Assembly (NCBI RefSeq): GCF_040581405.1
Contig: NZ_CP137157.1
Coordinates: 266,001-330,000 of the forward strand
Direction of reading: 5' to 3'
From: Komagataeibacter sucrofermentans DSM 15973
Lineage (GTDB): Bacteria; Pseudomonadota; Alphaproteobacteria; Acetobacterales; Acetobacteraceae
DNA: 64,000 nucleotides
The notes below the pieces were generated by a model. That model saw only the letters and a list, made by a program, of their open reading frames with translations. It made no database searches and was not told where the DNA came from. Within the stretch, counting starts at the first letter, position 1, and the number at the start of each line of letters is the position of its first letter. Positions 63,550-64,000 of this stretch are shown one piece after another. The position numbers were made by a program, and so were the translations under genes.

Positions 63550-64000
63550 TTACTGGTCGGCCTGCGGCTCGCGGTCGGCGTCGTAATGCACCTGCAGCAC
63601 CACGCACCACGGGTAGCGGGAGTCGAGGCTTTTGCCGTGGCTGTCGGTCAGGCGGCCATTGGGGCCTACGGGCACATGCGTCAGGGCCACGGCATCGTCG
63701 ATATTGCCGCCAATGATGCTGATTTCGTGGCCAAAGGGCGCATCATCATGCGGACCCGCCACCACGATGCCGCAATGGGCGGGAAAGCCCTGCGGCGTAG
63801 GCAGGTCACGAAAGCGCACCGACTTGCTCGCCCCGCGCCCCACGCAGATCAGGTCGCCCATTTTGGGCGCGTAACGGGCGGGATTGCGGGCCTTGACGCC
63901 CTTCTCCTGCCCGGAGGCTGCGGCGTTGATATAGGTGGCGTGGTTGGGGGAATAGGCGAAGCGGTCATTGGCCCCGGCCACCCGCATCACGTATGAGATG
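63550..64000 (-). CDS. DUF2272-domain protein, C-terminal part (runs off the window)
   Basis: 150 residues are visible and the frame continues past the window edge. Upstream of MRVAGANDRF the frame reads ISYV, so the internal Met is not the start. SYVMRVAGANDRFAYSPNHATYINAA, MGDLICVGRG, AHCGIVVAGPHDDAP and ISIIGGNIDDAVALTHVP match the DUF2272 pattern, which includes conserved Cys/His residues in an NlpC/P60-like arrangement (Cys in HCGIVV). Function unknown; a peptidase- or amidase-like role is inference. Convergent with the rhodanese gene. Confidence 0.72.
   Translation of the reverse strand, partial: ISYVMRVAGANDRFAYSPNHATYINAAASGQEKGVKARNPARYAPKMGDLICVGRGASKSVRFRDLPTPQGFPAHCGIVVAGPHDDAPFGHEISIIGGNIDDAVALTHVPVGPNGRLTDSHGKSLDSRYPWCVVLQVHYDADREPQADQ

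Overview
The window is one continuous, gene-dense, high-GC chromosomal segment with no insertion sequence, prophage, rRNA or CRISPR array that I can recognise. Gene content points to an alphaproteobacterium: a GcrA cell-cycle regulator, AddAB in place of RecBCD, an F1-only ATP synthase operon without the F0 genes, and a QueF/TypA/bactofilin set. A hopanoid side-chain cluster (hpnH, hpnI, hpnJ, hpnK, hpnM, dxs) and the general style of the proteins make an acetic acid bacterium (Acetobacteraceae, Komagataeibacter/Gluconacetobacter-like) the best guess. The genus is inference.

Layout. 1-7.2 kb: a minus-strand export locus (MarR regulator, HlyD adaptor, RbbA-type double-ABC/permease fusion, second permease, NodT-type outer-membrane factor) followed by the start of a GntP-family permease. 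7.5-10.2 kb: a divergent FUSC exporter and a convergent exported protein of unknown function. 10.4-14.9 kb: a small RMF-like protein, tRNA-Thr, and the pqiABC lipid-transport operon. 15-16.3 kb: secE-nusG with tRNA-Trp, and a divergent tRNA-Gly. 16.3-17.8 kb: a 14-TM MFS exporter. 18-23.1 kb: atpHAGDC. 23.2-26.6 kb: queF, rnd, gcrA and a bactofilin. 26.9-30.5 kb: a PfkB kinase, typA and a His-rich exported peptide. 30.6-33 kb: dadA and a thioredoxin-reductase-like ferredoxin reductase. 33.3-41.6 kb: tsaE, a sugar nucleotidyltransferase, addB, addA, trxA. 41.7-49.7 kb: hopanoid genes, with dxs-hpnM-hpnI-hpnJ-hpnK running left and hpnH running right. 49.8-57.1 kb: a CNNM/CBS protein, lytic transglycosylase, uracil-DNA glycosylase, TPR protein and ispE. 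57.2-64 kb: a degenerate SDR, YqaA, OsmC, a histidine kinase/response regulator pair, cysteine synthase, rhodanese and a DUF2272 protein cut by the window edge.

Functional themes. Envelope maintenance dominates: Pqi lipid transport, efflux, hopanoid decoration, murein turnover and bactofilin. Two isoprenoid-precursor genes (dxs, ispE) sit among envelope genes, and dxs is overlapped by hpnM, tying precursor supply to hopanoid synthesis.

The most notable non-coding structure is a ~50-85 bp repeat seen seven times. An 11-bp terminal inverted repeat encloses two hairpins, one AAGCTTTTT-type and one GCCGCC-type, so a full copy could fold as a three-way junction. All seven copies lie between convergent genes and none lies anywhere else. 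The only two convergent junctions lacking it have either no intergenic space or a simple bidirectional terminator. Three copies coexist with an ordinary intrinsic terminator, so the element is not merely the terminator.
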